From: RPQJ01 sp963762315
GTDB lineage: Bacteria; Pseudomonadota; Gammaproteobacteria; Steroidobacterales; Steroidobacteraceae
Reading direction: 5' to 3'
DNA: 64,000 nt
Assembly: GCA_963762315.1 (NCBI GenBank)
Contig: CAVXKO010000007.1
Location: 248,001 to 312,000, forward strand
Part shown: positions 33,727-42,752 of the stretch, one piece after another
Numbering within the stretch: the stretch's first letter is position 1
Layout: the number at the start of each line of letters is the position of its first letter
The notes under the pieces: model-generated
What the model was told of the DNA's origin: nothing
The model's input: only the letters and a program-made list of their open reading frames with translations
The model's database searches: none
Position numbers and translations under genes: made by a program

Positions 33727-34257
33727 ATGACTAGCACCACTCTGGAACGCGAACGGAACACGACTGCAAACCCGCCTCCGACCCCGGGTCCGCTCGGCGC
33801 GCATCCGGTTGGAACCGGGCTCGGCGCGGCGGCCGGTGGCGCCGCAGCGGGCGCGCTGGCGGGGACGGTGGTGGGCCCTGTGGGCACGGTGATCGGCGCG
33901 GTGGCAGGCGCCGTGGCCGGCGGTGTGGCTGGCAACAAGATCGCCAAAGCAATCGACGCCACCGCCGAGGAAAAGTATTGGCGCGAGAACTATTCGAGTC
34001 GGCCCTACGTGACTCGCGGGGCGAACTTCAACGAATATCGTCCCGCCTATCGGTACGGCGTCGATGCCTACACATGGCATGAAGGCCGCTCGTTCGAGCA
34101 GGCGGAACCCGAGCTGATGCGCGATTGGGACCGAGCCAAGGGCATATCCAGCCTGACGTGGGAAGACGCCAAGCACGCGACCCGTGACGCATGGCAGCAC
34201 GTCAGCGACTTCGTTGAACGCGCGACGCCAGGGGATTCCGATCACGACGGGAAGTAA
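33727..34257 (+). CDS. glycine-zipper membrane protein of unknown function
   Basis: 176 residues from ATG 33727, set by GGAG six nt upstream. A Pro-rich N-terminus leads to a long Gly/Ala helix with glycine-zipper spacing (GLGAAAGGAAAGALAGTVVG, then VIGAVAGAVAGGVAGN). The hydrophilic C-terminus contains EEKYWRENYSSRPYV and YTWHEGRSFEQ. I know this pattern from unnamed small stress-associated proteins in proteobacteria. No enzymatic function is indicated. Confidence 0.72.
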   Translation: MTSTTLERERNTTANPPPTPGPLGAHPVGTGLGAAAGGAAAGALAGTVVGPVGTVIGAVAGAVAGGVAGNKIAKAIDATAEEKYWRENYSSRPYVTRGANFNEYRPAYRYGVDAYTWHEGRSFEQAEPELMRDWDRAKGISSLTWEDAKHATRDAWQHVSDFVERATPGDSDHDGK

Positions 34258-34444
34258 GTCGAGACCGGCGGCCCCCACGGGACGGCGATCTGACGACTGA
34301 GCAGGAGCCATCGAGTGGACACGCGACTCCGGCGCGAGCCGGATCGAGAGTCCACTCGGTGTCCCTTTGCGAAGCCCTGGCCCTGTTCAATGCAGCGACA
34401 TCGGATCCATGCGACGGCGTTCGCACCGCGGAGAGAGAATCCTG

Positions 34445-35788
34445 ATGTTCAAGCATATTTTTCACCCGACAGTCGCCGTATTCCTGCTGCTCGGTCTCGC
34501 CGGTTGTGGCGACTGGGCGACGTTGCCCGAGTCCGCCGGATTCGGCCCCGAACCGACGTTGCCCCCACCTGACCAGACGCTCATACCGACAGTGCGAATC
34601 GCTCCGGCAATCGGTTGGCCACCCGGCGCGACGCCGGTGGCTGCAGCCGGGCTTCGGGTGACTCCCTACGCGACCGGTCTCGATCACCCCCGCTGGCTTT
34701 GCGTGCTACCCAACGGCGATGTACTCGCTGCCGAGACGAACGGCCCGCCCCGGCCGGACAACGCCAGCGGCATCAAGGGCTGGGTGATGACGATGTTGAT
34801 GAAGCGCGCCGGCGGGTCGGTGCCGAGTGCCAATCGCATCACGCTGCTGCGCGATGGCAACGGAGACGGCATCCCGGAGACTCGAACCGAGTTTCTGGCC
34901 GCGCTGAATTCACCTTTCGGCATGGCGCTGGTCGGCAACGACTTCTATGTCGCCAACACCGATTCAGTCCTGCGCTTTCCCTACAAGCAGGGCGACACGC
35001 GGATCACCGTGCCGGGTGTCAAGGTTCTCGATCTACCGGCGGGCACGATCAACCATCACTGGACCAAGAACATCCTTGCCGGCCGGGACGGGTCACGGCT
35101 TTACGTGACGATCGGTTCGAACAGTAATGCGGGCGAAAACGGCCTGGAGAATGAGACCAATCGTGCTGCCATCCTGGAGGTCGACCTCGCAACCGGCGAG
35201 TCGCGGCCGTACGCTTCCGGGCTGCGCAATCCGAACGGGTTGGATTGGGAGCCGCAAACCGGCGCGCTGTGGACCGCAGTCAACGAGCGCGACGAGCTTG
35301 GCAGCGACCTCGTTCCCGACTTCATGACGGCGGTGCAGCAAGGCGCCTTCTACGGGTGGCCTTACAGCTATTACGGCCAGCACGTCGATGCGCGGGTGCA
35401 GCCGCAGCGCCCGGATCTGGTCGCTCGCGCCATCGCGCCGGACTATGCGCTCGGCGCGCACACCGCTTCGCTCGGCTTGGTGTTCTATCAAGGAAGTCTG
35501 TTGCCGCAGCACTATGCCGGCGGGGTGTTCATCGGCCAGCACGGCTCCTGGAATCGGCGGCCGCCGAGCGGCTACAAAGTCATATTCGTATCGTTTGCCG
35601 GTGGACGCCCCGTCGGGGCTCCAGAAGACATCCTGACCGGATTTGTCGATGTGAATGGCGATGCTCTTGGGCGTCCCGTCGGCGTAGCGGTGGACCGTGC
35701 CGGCGCCCTGCTCGTTGCGGACGACGTCGGCAATGTCATCTGGCGCGTGACGCCGGCCGCTCCGCCGCGAACGCCGCAAGTCCCATGA
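34445..35788 (+). CDS. PQQ-dependent sugar (sorbosone-type) dehydrogenase lipoprotein
   Basis: 447 residues from ATG 34445. The signal peptide ends in the lipobox LAGC. The mature part is a six-blade propeller of the soluble glucose dehydrogenase/L-sorbosone dehydrogenase family: VTPYATGLDHPRWLCVLPNG, ITLLRDGNGDGIPE, PFGMALVGNDFYVANTDSV, AGRDGSRLYVTIGSNSN, SGLRNPNGLDWEP and IGQHGSWNRRPPSGYKV. These enzymes use PQQ and Ca2+ to oxidise sugars or aldehydes in the periplasm. No PQQ synthesis genes are in view. Confidence 0.88.
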   Translation: MFKHIFHPTVAVFLLLGLAGCGDWATLPESAGFGPEPTLPPPDQTLIPTVRIAPAIGWPPGATPVAAAGLRVTPYATGLDHPRWLCVLPNGDVLAAETNGPPRPDNASGIKGWVMTMLMKRAGGSVPSANRITLLRDGNGDGIPETRTEFLAALNSPFGMALVGNDFYVANTDSVLRFPYKQGDTRITVPGVKVLDLPAGTINHHWTKNILAGRDGSRLYVTIGSNSNAGENGLENETNRAAILEVDLATGESRPYASGLRNPNGLDWEPQTGALWTAVNERDELGSDLVPDFMTAVQQGAFYGWPYSYYGQHVDARVQPQRPDLVARAIAPDYALGAHTASLGLVFYQGSLLPQHYAGGVFIGQHGSWNRRPPSGYKVIFVSFAGGRPVGAPEDILTGFVDVNGDALGRPVGVAVDRAGALLVADDVGNVIWRVTPAAPPRTPQVP

Positions 35789-35865
35789 CGAACTTGGCCC
35801 GCTGGGATCGAACGGTCTCATCCTGATGTCGGTTTGACTCGTTGCCCTTCTTTCAGGACCTCAAG

Positions 35866-36414
35866 ATGCGTGATTTGCGGTTCACCGCGGCGGCGCTCGG
35901 CTTTCCCGAATCACTGCTGATGCCTTCCGTGGCAGCGCTCGCGATGCTCTGGCTGTGGATGCGGGCGCCGGCCGTTGGCTGGTTCGGCGGACTGATGCTG
36001 ATGGCAGCCGGGCTGTGCGCGTGGACCCTGCTGGAGTACCTGCTGCACCGCCTCATGCTGCATCGCGTGGAACCGTTCAGGCGCTGGCATCTGCAGCATC
36101 ATTTGCACCCGGACGTGCCGATGCGGACACCGGTGGTCTTCAGCCTGATGCTGATACTGCCGGTAGCCGGCCTGCCGATCCTGTTGCACACCGCCATGGG
36201 CGCGGCCGCCGCTTTTTCGTTCGGCCTGCTGGTGGGTCACCTGCTGCAGGAAATCGTCCACCACCGACTGCACATGGCGGCGTGTCCGGCCACCCCTTGG
36301 CTCTCCGCGCGCTGGCGTGAGCACCATTTCCATCACCATCACAACGAGCAAGTGGCCTATGGCACGCTGAGCGGGTTCTGGGACGGCGTGCTCAAGACGA
36401 GCGTTGTACGGTGA
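35866..36414 (+). CDS. fatty acid hydroxylase (sterol desaturase family)
   Basis: 182 residues from ATG 35866, preceded by AGGA. It is an integral membrane di-iron hydroxylase with about four helices and the full set of histidine clusters: HRLMLH, HLQHHLHP, HHRLH and HHFHHHHN. The small size fits bacterial fatty acid/ceramide 2-hydroxylase-like proteins acting on membrane lipids. It follows the PQQ dehydrogenase gene by 77 bp in the same direction. Confidence 0.85.
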   Translation: MRDLRFTAAALGFPESLLMPSVAALAMLWLWMRAPAVGWFGGLMLMAAGLCAWTLLEYLLHRLMLHRVEPFRRWHLQHHLHPDVPMRTPVVFSLMLILPVAGLPILLHTAMGAAAAFSFGLLVGHLLQEIVHHRLHMAACPATPWLSARWREHHFHHHHNEQVAYGTLSGFWDGVLKTSVVR

Positions 36415-36652
36415 CGAACGCGTGGCGCCCCGGATTTTTCAATCCGACGGAGAGCCAGGTACGGCTGACCGGCATCGCGGCCGAACTCTTTCCGGACTGC
36501 GCGCTGGCAGCCGCTATGTACGGCAGGCCACGGACACCGGGCGATCCAAAGCGTACACAGGAACGAGCGGTCGCATTGCAACCGTTTGTGCGCTGTCGGT
36601 TCCGCCCTCGGTGCATCGAATTCAGCTTCACCGACTCGCAGGAACCCCACCT

Positions 36653-36868
36653 ATGGACCCCCACACAAAAAACATCCTCGTCCGCACGCTTGGCGTCGCG
36701 CCCTTCCTGATGATGCCGGTCAGCGCCGCGATGGCCGACTGGCCATCGATGAACGGCGGAATGATGGGAAACGGAAACTGGTACGGCTCGGGTGCCGTAT
36801 GGCTGCCCGCGCTGGTCATCATCGCGCTGGGTGCAGTTCTGTTCGCGGTCCTTCGCAAGAAGAGTTGA
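36653..36868 (+). CDS. small exported/membrane protein, 71 residues
   Basis: ATG 36653 with AGGA ten nt upstream. A signal-like N-terminus (TLGVAPFLMMPVSAAMA) is followed by a Gly/Met/Trp/Asn-rich segment (NGGMMGNGNWYGSGA). A C-terminal helix with a KK tail (ALVIIALGAVLFAVLRKKS) completes it. It is 31 bp upstream of a Met-rich periplasmic protein gene, and the two probably form a unit. I do not recognise a named family. Confidence 0.65.
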   Translation: MDPHTKNILVRTLGVAPFLMMPVSAAMADWPSMNGGMMGNGNWYGSGAVWLPALVIIALGAVLFAVLRKKS

Positions 36869-36899
36869 CGATCACTCGGACACCCAGGGAATCGAACAC

Positions 36900-37370
36900 A
36901 TGAAGACTTCATATCTGTCCGTTGCGATCGTTGCCTGCGCCCTGTCGTCGATACCGCTTGCGTCTGCCCAGGACAAGGCCCCTCCGGCGAAGCCTGCCAT
37001 GAGCATGGAGATGGATGCACAAATGTCCCGGATGCAGGCGAACATGACGACAATGCAGTCGCAGATGGATGCGATCCACGCAACGGCGGATGCGAAGAAA
37101 CGCCAGGAACTGATGCAGGCGCACATGCAGACGATGCAGGACAGCATGGCGATGATGCGCAGCATGAGCAAACCCATGATGATGGATGGCGGCCAGGGCG
37201 GGGGCATGCCCATGGGCGGTGACAAGGGCGCGCCCGGCGACAAGGGCATGATGGGTGGCGACATGATGCGGCACCACCAGATGATGGAAAAACGCATGGG
37301 AATGATGCAGATGATGATGGAGCAGATGCTGCTGCATCAGCAGGCGATGGAATCCATGCCGGCCAGGTAG
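36900..37370 (+). CDS. methionine-rich periplasmic protein
   Basis: 156 residues from ATG 36900. The signal peptide is cleaved near ASAQDK. Mature residues are extraordinarily rich in Met (about a quarter), arranged as MSMEMDAQMSRMQANM, MMRSMSKPMMMDGG and MMRHHQMMEKRMGMMQMMM, with His near the end. Met-rich clusters bind Cu(I)/Ag(I) in periplasmic metal-handling proteins. A metal buffer or an oxidation-sensing role is plausible but not shown. The helical, heptad-like spacing in the first half could form a coiled coil. Confidence 0.72.
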   Translation: MKTSYLSVAIVACALSSIPLASAQDKAPPAKPAMSMEMDAQMSRMQANMTTMQSQMDAIHATADAKKRQELMQAHMQTMQDSMAMMRSMSKPMMMDGGQGGGMPMGGDKGAPGDKGMMGGDMMRHHQMMEKRMGMMQMMMEQMLLHQQAMESMPAR

Positions 37371-37419
37371 TGTCGGCCGTTAGCGGGATCCAGCAGGACC
37401 CCTGCGGGCAGGGATTGAC

Positions 37420-37437
37420 TCTGGACCATGGTCCAGA
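37420..37437. repeat. perfect 18-bp palindrome
   Basis: TCTGGACCATGGTCCAGA is self-complementary over all 18 bases. It lies between the convergent Met-rich and SDR genes, about 50 bp past each stop. A short stem GCAGG-N3-CCTGC lies just upstream (about 37391-37406). It could be a regulator site or a cruciform/hairpin contributing to termination. Confidence 0.6.
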
Positions 37438-37491
37438 CCGTGGAATGCCGCGCAAGAGCGCGTGGTCGATTCGCCAGGACGCCTCGACCGC

Positions 37492-38238
37492 CTACCACAT
37501 GCCTCCGAGAGCCACGGTGATCGCCTCGCCGTTCACGCCCGCGGCAGCGTCGCTGCACAAGAAGGCGATCACCTCCGCGACCTCGCGCGGATCCAGGACA
37601 CGCTTGCGCGGGTAGATGGCGGCGCGCTCGCGCCACACCTGCTCGACGGTGATGTCGCGCCGTTGCGCTTCCGCCAGCGCCGAGCGCTCGGCCATTGCCG
37701 TCCGCACCCAGCCGGGCAGCACGGCATTCGAGGTAACTCCGAACGGCCCGGCGTCCTGGGCGACCGCACGCGCGAGCCCGATCACTCCATGCTTGGAGGC
37801 GGTGTACGCGCTTCCGGAGCGTTCCGCCTTCTCACCGGCGGTCGAACTGGTGAAGACGAGCCGACCGAAGCCGCGCTGGCACATCCCGCCGACCGTCAGC
37901 CGCGCGAGCTCGAACGGACCGTCGAGGTTGATGCGCATCGTCTCGCGCCAGACCTCGGGATCCTGCTCCCACACCAGCCGCTCGTGGGCCGAGCCGATGC
38001 CGTGGTTCACCACCAACACATCGATCGGTCCCAGTCGTCGCTCGGTCTCGGCAACGGCCAGGGCGCAACCCTCGGCAGTGCCGAGGTCGGCCACGACGTA
38101 TTCGAGTCCGACGGCCGCCAGTTCCGTCGCGCTGCGCGATACGACCATCACACGCGCCCCGGCCGCCGACAGCAGCAGCGCTGCCTCGCGCCCGATTCCT
38201 CGGCCACCGCCCGTGACCAGCGCGACACGTCCGTTCAT
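37492..38238 (-). CDS. short-chain dehydrogenase/reductase
   Basis: 248 residues of the classical SDR type. The coenzyme motif is T9-G-G-G-R-G-I-G16, the NHG motif is at 78-80, and the catalytic Ser132 (TSST), Tyr145 and Lys149 (YTASK) are all present. It resembles 3-oxoacyl-ACP reductase/FabG-like enzymes, but the substrate is unknown. An Arg-bearing second strand (VVSRSATE) suggests NADP preference. Confidence 0.9.
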   Translation of the reverse strand: MNGRVALVTGGGRGIGREAALLLSAAGARVMVVSRSATELAAVGLEYVVADLGTAEGCALAVAETERRLGPIDVLVVNHGIGSAHERLVWEQDPEVWRETMRINLDGPFELARLTVGGMCQRGFGRLVFTSSTAGEKAERSGSAYTASKHGVIGLARAVAQDAGPFGVTSNAVLPGWVRTAMAERSALAEAQRRDITVEQVWRERAAIYPRKRVLDPREVAEVIAFLCSDAAAGVNGEAITVALGGMW

Positions 38239-38463
38239 CTCTCACGTCCCGTATTCAAGTTCGCGAAATCGTCGCACGCTCGCCTGGCGCACACAATCCT
38301 GGCTCACGCACCGACACGATGGCCAGCGGGCCGGAAGGTGTGTGCGGAGCAGGAAATCGAAGCATTGAGGTAACCTGACAACCTGGACTTTGCGAACTCT
38401 GCCGCGGCGCCGAAGCCGGGGCCGGGTCTCGACATCAACGCCTGGCCGAGGTTGATTTCACTC

Positions 38464-39402
38464 ATGGATCAGCGCCCGTTCGGCAACACCGGTCTTCGTG
38501 TCAGTGCCGTGGGTCTCGGCGCCTGGCAGCTCAGCAACCCGATCTGGGGTGGGCCGGACGAAGCCGGTTCCATCCAGCTTGTGCAGGCGGCGCTCGATGC
38601 CGGTTGTAACTTCTATGACACCGCGCCGGGCTACGGCAACGGGGCCAGCGAGCTATTGCTCGGGAAGGCATTGAAAGGGCGGCGCGCGAAGGCCGTCCTC
38701 TGCACAAAATATGGCCACGCGGATCGGGAGAAGACGGATTTCTCGGCGGCGGGGCTGCGACCCTCGCTGGAGGCCAGCCTGCGCCGCCTGCAGACCGACC
38801 ATGTGGATTTGCTCCTGCTGCACAATCCCCCAGGCGATCTGCTCGATGGAACCAAGGCCGCCGATCTTTACGGCGAACTCGAGGCCTTGCAGCGTGAAGG
38901 AAAGCTCCGAGCCTTTGGCGCTTCGATTGACACAAGCCACGAATTGCGCACGCTCGTCCTGACCACAGCCAGCGGCGCCGCTGAAGTGCTTTTCAACGCC
39001 TTTCATCAGGATGTCCGCCGGGCATTTGGCGAGGCTGCGCGCCGTGGCGTGGGATTGGTCGCGAAGGTTCCGCTGGACTCCGGATGGCTAGCCGGCAAAT
39101 ACAATGAGCAAAGTCGCTTCGACGGCATCCGCGCACGCTGGTCGCCGGAGGTTGTCGCCCGCCGTGCCGCGCTGGTGCGCAAGCTACGCGGCTTGCTGCC
39201 CCCCGACATGCCGCTGGCAAGAGCGGCGCTGGGCTTCGTCCTCGCCCATCGCGAAATCGCAACTGTCATCCCGGGCGCGAAAACCCGCGCTCAACTGGCG
39301 GCCAACCTGGCCGCCGCAACGGAGCCTTTGCCGGCAACGCTGGTCGCAGCCATCCATGCCGTTTGGGAAACGGACATCGCGGACAACCCGTTACCCTGGT
39401 AA
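38464..39402 (+). CDS. aldo/keto reductase
   Basis: 312 residues from ATG 38464; a TTG at 38452 is in frame. The (beta/alpha)8 aldo/keto reductase fold shows the catalytic tetrad D52, Y57 (YDTAPGYGNG), K82 (CTKYG) and H120 (LLLLHNP). The NADPH-binding ending (VIPGAKTRAQLAANLAA) is also present. This branch reduces aldehydes or ketones, and the natural substrate is not evident. The gene's 3' end overlaps the convergent cytochrome gene by 12 bp. Confidence 0.92.
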   Translation: MDQRPFGNTGLRVSAVGLGAWQLSNPIWGGPDEAGSIQLVQAALDAGCNFYDTAPGYGNGASELLLGKALKGRRAKAVLCTKYGHADREKTDFSAAGLRPSLEASLRRLQTDHVDLLLLHNPPGDLLDGTKAADLYGELEALQREGKLRAFGASIDTSHELRTLVLTTASGAAEVLFNAFHQDVRRAFGEAARRGVGLVAKVPLDSGWLAGKYNEQSRFDGIRARWSPEVVARRAALVRKLRGLLPPDMPLARAALGFVLAHREIATVIPGAKTRAQLAANLAAATEPLPATLVAAIHAVWETDIADNPLPW

Positions 39403-41274
39403 ACCGCTTGAAACGGAGTGGTGACTTGCCGATCCGAGGGGTCGGCGCATTCCCTGGCTGGTCGCGGCAAGCCGAATGGGCGCATGTCGGCCGGCTTGCT
39501 CTCGGCGCCGCCGCCGTTCACGGTAGAGGCCGAAAGTGAGCAGCCCAAGCAGGGTCGTGCCACCGGTGCTGCCGCCACCACCACCGCCATCGCCGTCGCC
39601 CGAGCCGCCATCCCCCGGTTTGCTGCTGCCGAGGAAAGTCGCTGTCAACTGGATGTCCGAGGACGACAGGCAGCCGAGAAACTGCATGGCCTGTTTCTCA
39701 CGGATGGCCTCCGTGATGTCGCTGGCGGAATCGCCGCGCACGCTTCCGCCGCCGCGGCCGCCGCGACCGTCGTTACCATGACAGCCCGCGCACGTGGAGA
39801 CGTAACGCTGTTCCCCGGTCGCGGTACGCGAATTGAGGTAGCCCGCAATGGCGTCGATTTGCGTTGCCGTGAGCCGCTGGTTGCCGAACGACACCATGTC
39901 GGGCACACCCCGCGGGAATGCGCTCGTTCCGAAAACCGCGCCGGTGATCGTGCAGGAACGGGCACCAGTGACGCGCTTCAGTCCGGGCAGCGAAGGATCG
40001 ACGGCCGGCCCGCTCCACGGATCCCCATGGCAATTCGCACAGCTTGCCGAATACAGGTTCTCGCCGGTGCTGGGGGCCGCGATCGTCGCGGACGTCGTTG
40101 CGGTTGCCTTGCGGCCCGTATCGTCGGTGACCGTCAGCGTCACCGTGTACGTGCCGGCGGCGCTGTAAGCATGCGTCGGCTTCGCGCCCGAAGCCGTGCC
40201 GCCGTCACCGAACGCCCAGTCGTAGCTGACGACCGTGCCGTCCGGGTCCGATGAAGCGGAGCCGTCGAACGCCACGGGCGACGCCGTCGTACCTTGGTAC
40301 GGTCCGGCCGGGCTCGCGACCGGTGGCCGCTGTCCGGTACCGTCGGACACCTGGGCCGTCGTCGATGCGGAGCTGGTGAGTCCGTCGTTGTCCGTGACCG
40401 TGAGCCTCACGGTGTACGACCCGGCTGCCGTGTAGGCATGCACCGCCGTGACGCCGGATGCCGTGGTGCCGTCGCCGAAATTCCACAGATAGCTGACGAC
40501 GCTGCCGTCTGGATCGCGGGAGGCTGCGCCGTTGAAGCTGATGGCCACGTTGACCGTGCCGGTATAGGGGCCGCCTGCATTTGCGACCGGAGGCTGGGTA
40601 TTCGTCGTCACGGTGACGGTCGTGCTGGCCTGGCCGGTGGCGCCGCCGTTGTCCGTCACCGTCAGCGTCACCGTGAAGGTGCCTGCACTCGTGTAAGTGG
40701 CGCTCGGGGTCGCGCCCGTTCCGCTGGTGCCGTTGCCGAAGTTCCAGGCATACGAAGCGATGCCGCCGTCCGGGTCCCTTGATGCCGACCCGTCCAGGGT
40801 CACGGGCGCGCCGACGGCAGCCGAATATGGGCCGCCGGCATTGGCGACCGGCGGCTGGTTCGACGCCGGCGGAGGATCCAGCAGGGCCACTGATGTCGGC
40901 GGCGTGCGCCCGTTGTTGTCGCAGCCGGTGGTGGCCGCGACGCACCAACCGGGCTGGGCGTTCTTCGTGATCTCGACCAGATTGGAATTGCCTTCCTTGT
41001 CGGAGTCCAGGCTCTCGATGGCCGCCAGGCGCTGATCGTTGGTGCCGGTGGCCAGCCTCAGGTCACGCCCGTAAGCGTTGAAAGTACTGGTCGTGCCGCC
41101 GTGGCAGGTATTGCTGCAACCCGCGGCCGTTCGAGTCGTGGAGGAGGGGTAGCGCAGACTGAAGGCGGAATCCAGCCCGGAGTTTGCGACCGCGGGTGTA
41201 ATGCCTGCCATGCCGAGGCCGAACGCAGACGCAGCACTAAGTGCAACTCGGACGGCGCGGATCGAGAACATCAT
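39391..41274 (-). CDS. exported multiheme PKD-repeat protein with GlyGly-CTERM-like tail
   Basis: 627 residues from ATG 41274 (GGAGG six nt upstream). Signal peptide to about residue 30, then an unusual heme-like site C53-S-N-T-C57-H58. Three PKD domains follow at about 140-225, 228-310 and 318-398 (WNFGDGT, LTVTDN patterns). The C-terminal part has two cytochrome c sites, C412-A-N-C-H416 and C495-A-G-C-H499. Near the end a Gly-rich linker, a short hydrophobic stretch (TTLLGLLTFGLY) and RERRRRR form a GlyGly-CTERM-type sorting tail. An extra about 35 residues follow it. It is probably a surface or outer-membrane-facing electron-transfer protein. Confidence 0.82.
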   Translation of the reverse strand: MMFSIRAVRVALSAASAFGLGMAGITPAVANSGLDSAFSLRYPSSTTRTAAGCSNTCHGGTTSTFNAYGRDLRLATGTNDQRLAAIESLDSDKEGNSNLVEITKNAQPGWCVAATTGCDNNGRTPPTSVALLDPPPASNQPPVANAGGPYSAAVGAPVTLDGSASRDPDGGIASYAWNFGNGTSGTGATPSATYTSAGTFTVTLTVTDNGGATGQASTTVTVTTNTQPPVANAGGPYTGTVNVAISFNGAASRDPDGSVVSYLWNFGDGTTASGVTAVHAYTAAGSYTVRLTVTDNDGLTSSASTTAQVSDGTGQRPPVASPAGPYQGTTASPVAFDGSASSDPDGTVVSYDWAFGDGGTASGAKPTHAYSAAGTYTVTLTVTDDTGRKATATTSATIAAPSTGENLYSASCANCHGDPWSGPAVDPSLPGLKRVTGARSCTITGAVFGTSAFPRGVPDMVSFGNQRLTATQIDAIAGYLNSRTATGEQRYVSTCAGCHGNDGRGGRGGGSVRGDSASDITEAIREKQAMQFLGCLSSSDIQLTATFLGSSKPGDGGSGDGDGGGGGGSTGGTTLLGLLTFGLYRERRRRREQAGRHAPIRLAATSQGMRRPLGSASHHSVSSGLPG

Positions 41275-41798
41275 GAAATGCCTCCGGGACGATTTCGGCT
41301 GGCGCGGCCGGCGCGACGACGAAGCCGTCGCCTCGAATTGGCCCAAAGCCACCAGCCGCGCGTTACCAGCGTGTGAGTATGAGGAACCATCGGTCAGTCG
41401 CGTGCACTCCCCTGTTGGACGCCAGGACTCGGCAAGACCAATCGCCTCGCTCGCTGGCAGATGCCGCCCGCAAGTCCGACCAGCCGAAACTGACCGCGAT
41501 CGACCCCTCGCCGCTCATTGCCCGTCCAGCGACTCAATCGGACAGCATTCTCGTGTCAAAGGCGCGTGCTAGGAATTGGACGCGTTCTCGACGAAAAGGC
41601 CCTTCGGCGTCGATGCCCGGACCGGGCATGGTAGAATTCACGATCGTTTGGCCAGTTGGACTGGCCGTGCGCTCGACAGCGGAGCCCCAGGCTTGACCGG
41701 CGCCCGCTCAGTTTCCGGTTCCTGGAATCTGGTCCACTTCAGATGATGACGTCGCACACCCGAACTGGGTTGCGAAACACTTGGGAGTAACGCGCCGC
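41275..41798. other. 524-bp divergent intergenic region
   Basis: No credible gene is seen. It carries the promoters of the PKD-cytochrome gene (minus) and the following exported protein (plus). Two small palindromes stand out: the one at 41613-41629 (listed separately) and GGCCAG-TTGGA-CTGGCC at 41650-41666. TAGAAT at 41632-41637 resembles a -10 box. Confidence 0.45.
41613..41629. promoter_or_regulatory. 17-bp palindrome, candidate operator
   Basis: ATGCCCGG-A-CCGGGCAT has perfect 8-bp arms around one base and lies about 170 bp upstream of the exported protein gene. It is followed after 2 bp by the -10-like TAGAAT. The shape fits a dimeric repressor site, but no regulator gene is nearby. Confidence 0.4.
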
Positions 41799-42743
41799 GT
41801 GAAATCAATCCGCCTGATGTCGATGCCCGCTGCGGCAGCTTTGCTGCTGATGCTTACGGCCGGAACCGCGCTCGCATCGCCGGCTGGCTCGGTGTGCGAC
41901 CAGCCACTCGCCAAGACCATCCCGGCGCGAGCCGCGGGCGCCCCGACCGGGACCGCGTTTGCGGAGCGGGTCCGCGACCTCGACGGCCCGCAGCGCGACG
42001 CACTGGTGCGCAGCGAATTGCTCGCCGGCAACGTGCCATCGTTCCTGCGCCACCTCGAGGCCGTCACCGTCCGTGACGGCCAGAACACGCTCACGGTCTG
42101 CGTGCTGCCCGACTACCTGGCCCTCGGCTCCGACCGCGACTTCCTGTTCGTTCCGCTGGGCCTCGAGGCGGCGCTCGACGTCGCCGGCCACTACGGCTTC
42201 ATGCTGCCGACGCGCAAGCTCGTGAACGCCATCTACGCGGCCGCGGCGGTCAAGCTCGACCCGCAGCCGCTGCCCGCGGGCGACCAGATGCGCAGCACCG
42301 CGTACCTCGTTCATCACAACCAGATGATCGGCGAACAGCGGGACGCTCGCGGCGCGGCGCTCGGTGAACTCACCGCAGGCGACAAGAAGGACCTGGTGCT
42401 GACCCCGCGCCTCTGGGGGACGCCGGGTCGGGTCGCCATCTATGGCTGGCACCGCGATGCGCGTTCGCCCATCCAGCCGCTCAGCACGGTGCATGGCGCC
42501 CGCTACGCGGATTACAGCCATGGCATTCGGCTCGTCAGCGACGTCGTGTACGTGAACGGCGTCAAACGATCCATGGCCGATGTCCTGGCGAATCGGCAGC
42601 TCGCCACTCTCGCGAGCGACGAGGGGCCGCTGCCCGGCATCACCGAGCGCCTCGCCTCCCTCTTGCGGGAACTCAGGGCGGAAGGGCCCGCGTCTGCGGT
42701 CGCCTGGATGCCGACGCCGAGGACCGCGCTCGCCTCGCCCTGA
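41799..42743 (+). CDS. conserved exported protein of unknown function
   Basis: About 314 residues from GTG 41799 (TTG 41781 or the ATG codons of RLMSMPAAA are alternatives). Signal peptide with cleavage near ALASPAG. The mature part includes VCVLPDYLALGSDRDFLFVP, GFMLPTRKLVNAIYAAA and an HHNQMIGEQR segment. I recall these as features of an unnamed exported family found in several phyla. The regular helical and strand pattern supports a folded domain. No catalytic signature can be named. Confidence 0.72.
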   Translation: MKSIRLMSMPAAAALLLMLTAGTALASPAGSVCDQPLAKTIPARAAGAPTGTAFAERVRDLDGPQRDALVRSELLAGNVPSFLRHLEAVTVRDGQNTLTVCVLPDYLALGSDRDFLFVPLGLEAALDVAGHYGFMLPTRKLVNAIYAAAAVKLDPQPLPAGDQMRSTAYLVHHNQMIGEQRDARGAALGELTAGDKKDLVLTPRLWGTPGRVAIYGWHRDARSPIQPLSTVHGARYADYSHGIRLVSDVVYVNGVKRSMADVLANRQLATLASDEGPLPGITERLASLLRELRAEGPASAVAWMPTPRTALASP

Positions 42744-42752
42744 CCTTGACGC

